This document shows positions 6,508 to 7,109 of a stretch of 7,109 nt of DNA, piece after piece. Source of the stretch: Gammaproteobacteria bacterium (GTDB lineage Bacteria; Pseudomonadota; Gammaproteobacteria; Enterobacterales; Alteromonadaceae); assembly GCA_027484495.1 (NCBI GenBank), contig JAIXSW010000614.1:1-7109 (forward strand), read 5' to 3'. The translations under genes were made by a program, and so were the position numbers. The notes under the pieces are model-generated. The model saw only the letters and a program-made list of their open reading frames with translations. It did no database searches and had not been told where the DNA came from. Numbering within the stretch: position 1 is the first letter of the stretch; the number at the start of each line of letters is the position of its first letter.

Positions 6508-6515
6508 CCATGATG

Positions 6516-7109
6516 ATGAAAAAACACCTGCTGACGCTGGCACTGGCTGCCACGCTGGGAACTGCACAGATGAGCACCGCGCAGGCGGCCGACTATAAAT
6601 ATGTGTTGCTGCATGGCTTCCAGCCTTCGCAGTTACAAAGCCGGCCGGATGCCGCTGCCGTGACTGCCAATGGGGAAAAATACTGGCAGGAATTCTGGTT
6701 GCAACATGCCAGTGCGCGGATCGACTGGCCGTCGCATGAACGGATTGAAGGCAAAATTGCCACGCATTATTTGTGGCCAAAATTGCAGCAGATGTCCCGC
6801 GACAATCTGTGCCAAAGCGGCTGTGTGCTGGTGACGCATTCTACCGGCGACCTGGTAGCGCGTTACCTGCTGGAGAATCAGGCGAACTGGTTACGCAATG
6901 CCGGCTTACAGCCATTAAATATTATCGCCACTTTTGACTTTGCCGGTGCCGGCGGTGGTTCTGAACTGGCGGATGTGGCGCTGAATGTTGCCGACGGTAA
7001 AGCGGGAACGCTGGCGAAAAAAGCGGTACAGACCTGGCTGGGGTTTGAACCGACCCGCGCCAATGTTGGCGTATTAAACGATTTGTCGGTCAACACCGCC
7101 CGAGCCTTG
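6516..7109 (+). CDS. Exported alpha/beta-hydrolase, lipase/esterase-like, 3' partial
   Basis: Probably a secreted or periplasmic carboxylic-ester hydrolase. Residues are counted from ATG 6516. A signal peptide is clear: MKKH, a hydrophobic core LLTLALAATLG, and a cleavage site of AQA|AD type near residues 24-26. The mature part starts YKYVLLHGF, whose HG is the usual oxyanion-hole motif. VLVTHSTGDLVARYLL (about 105-120) is the nucleophile elbow with Ser109 in H-S-T-G-D, a variant of GHSxG with Thr in place of the first Gly. Two cysteines (Cys99, Cys103) just before the elbow could form a disulfide after export. The FDFAGAGGGSELAD stretch follows. The catalytic Asp and His lie beyond the right edge. 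The start is chosen by ribosome-site spacing; the ATGs at 6510 and 6513 are alternatives in the same frame. A gap of about 220 bases with hairpins separates it from iorA, so it is likely transcribed on its own. A role in the PKS pathway is possible but unsupported. Confidence 0.82.
   Translation, partial: MKKHLLTLALAATLGTAQMSTAQAADYKYVLLHGFQPSQLQSRPDAAAVTANGEKYWQEFWLQHASARIDWPSHERIEGKIATHYLWPKLQQMSRDNLCQSGCVLVTHSTGDLVARYLLENQANWLRNAGLQPLNIIATFDFAGAGGGSELADVALNVADGKAGTLAKKAVQTWLGFEPTRANVGVLNDLSVNTARAL

Noticed and set aside
1..7109. CRISPR arrays, tRNA or rRNA genes, insertion sequences, integrase genes
   Set aside because: No regularly spaced repeats, cloverleaf RNA, transposase-like proteins or terminal inverted repeats were seen on either strand.

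Overview
The window is a compact stretch of protein-coding DNA on the + strand, GC-rich by eye. It holds the 3' part of a polyketide synthase-aminotransferase gene, two short-spaced genes for an indolepyruvate:ferredoxin oxidoreductase (IOR)-type enzyme (small subunit first, then large), a non-coding gap of about 220 bases, and the 5' part of a gene for an exported alpha/beta-hydrolase (lipase/esterase-like). Codon use and protein style look like a proteobacterium, probably a gammaproteobacterium. That rests on the general look of the hydrolase and the Shine-Dalgarno sites; no taxonomic marker is present.

Bases 2-3595: one continuous frame, open at the left edge. It starts in the linker that follows a ketosynthase (KS) and runs through a malonyl-type acyltransferase (AT), an acyl carrier protein (ACP), a long Ala/Pro/Met/Gln linker with a helical segment, and a class III PLP aminotransferase (AMT) of the kind fused to PKS/NRPS enzymes such as McyE (microcystin) and MycA/ItuA (mycosubtilin/iturin). 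No ketoreductase lies between AT and ACP, so the expected product is a beta-ketoacyl-ACP that the AMT converts to a beta-aminoacyl-ACP. The chain ends right after the AMT, with no condensation or thioesterase domain.

Bases 3613-4248 and 4295-6289: IorB-like and IorA-like subunits, each with a clear Shine-Dalgarno site, 17 and 46 bases after the preceding gene. They probably form an operon with the PKS. Such enzymes oxidatively decarboxylate aryl-2-oxoacids (indolepyruvate, phenylpyruvate, hydroxyphenylpyruvate) to arylacetyl-CoA and pass electrons to ferredoxin.

The main hypothesis is that IorBA supplies an arylacetyl-CoA starter, the PKS extends it once with malonyl-CoA, and the AMT domain installs a beta-amino group. 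The product would be a 3-amino-4-arylbutanoyl-ACP building block for a peptide or alkaloid made by genes outside the window. The substrate is not visible in the sequence and this remains an inference.

Bases 6290-6509: two small hairpins and a T-run after iorA (possible transcript end), a 10-bp-phased direct repeat, a weak promoter candidate and a 5'-UTR hairpin. The hydrolase gene follows with a typical signal peptide and is cut by the right edge. It is probably a separate transcription unit, and its link to the pathway is uncertain.
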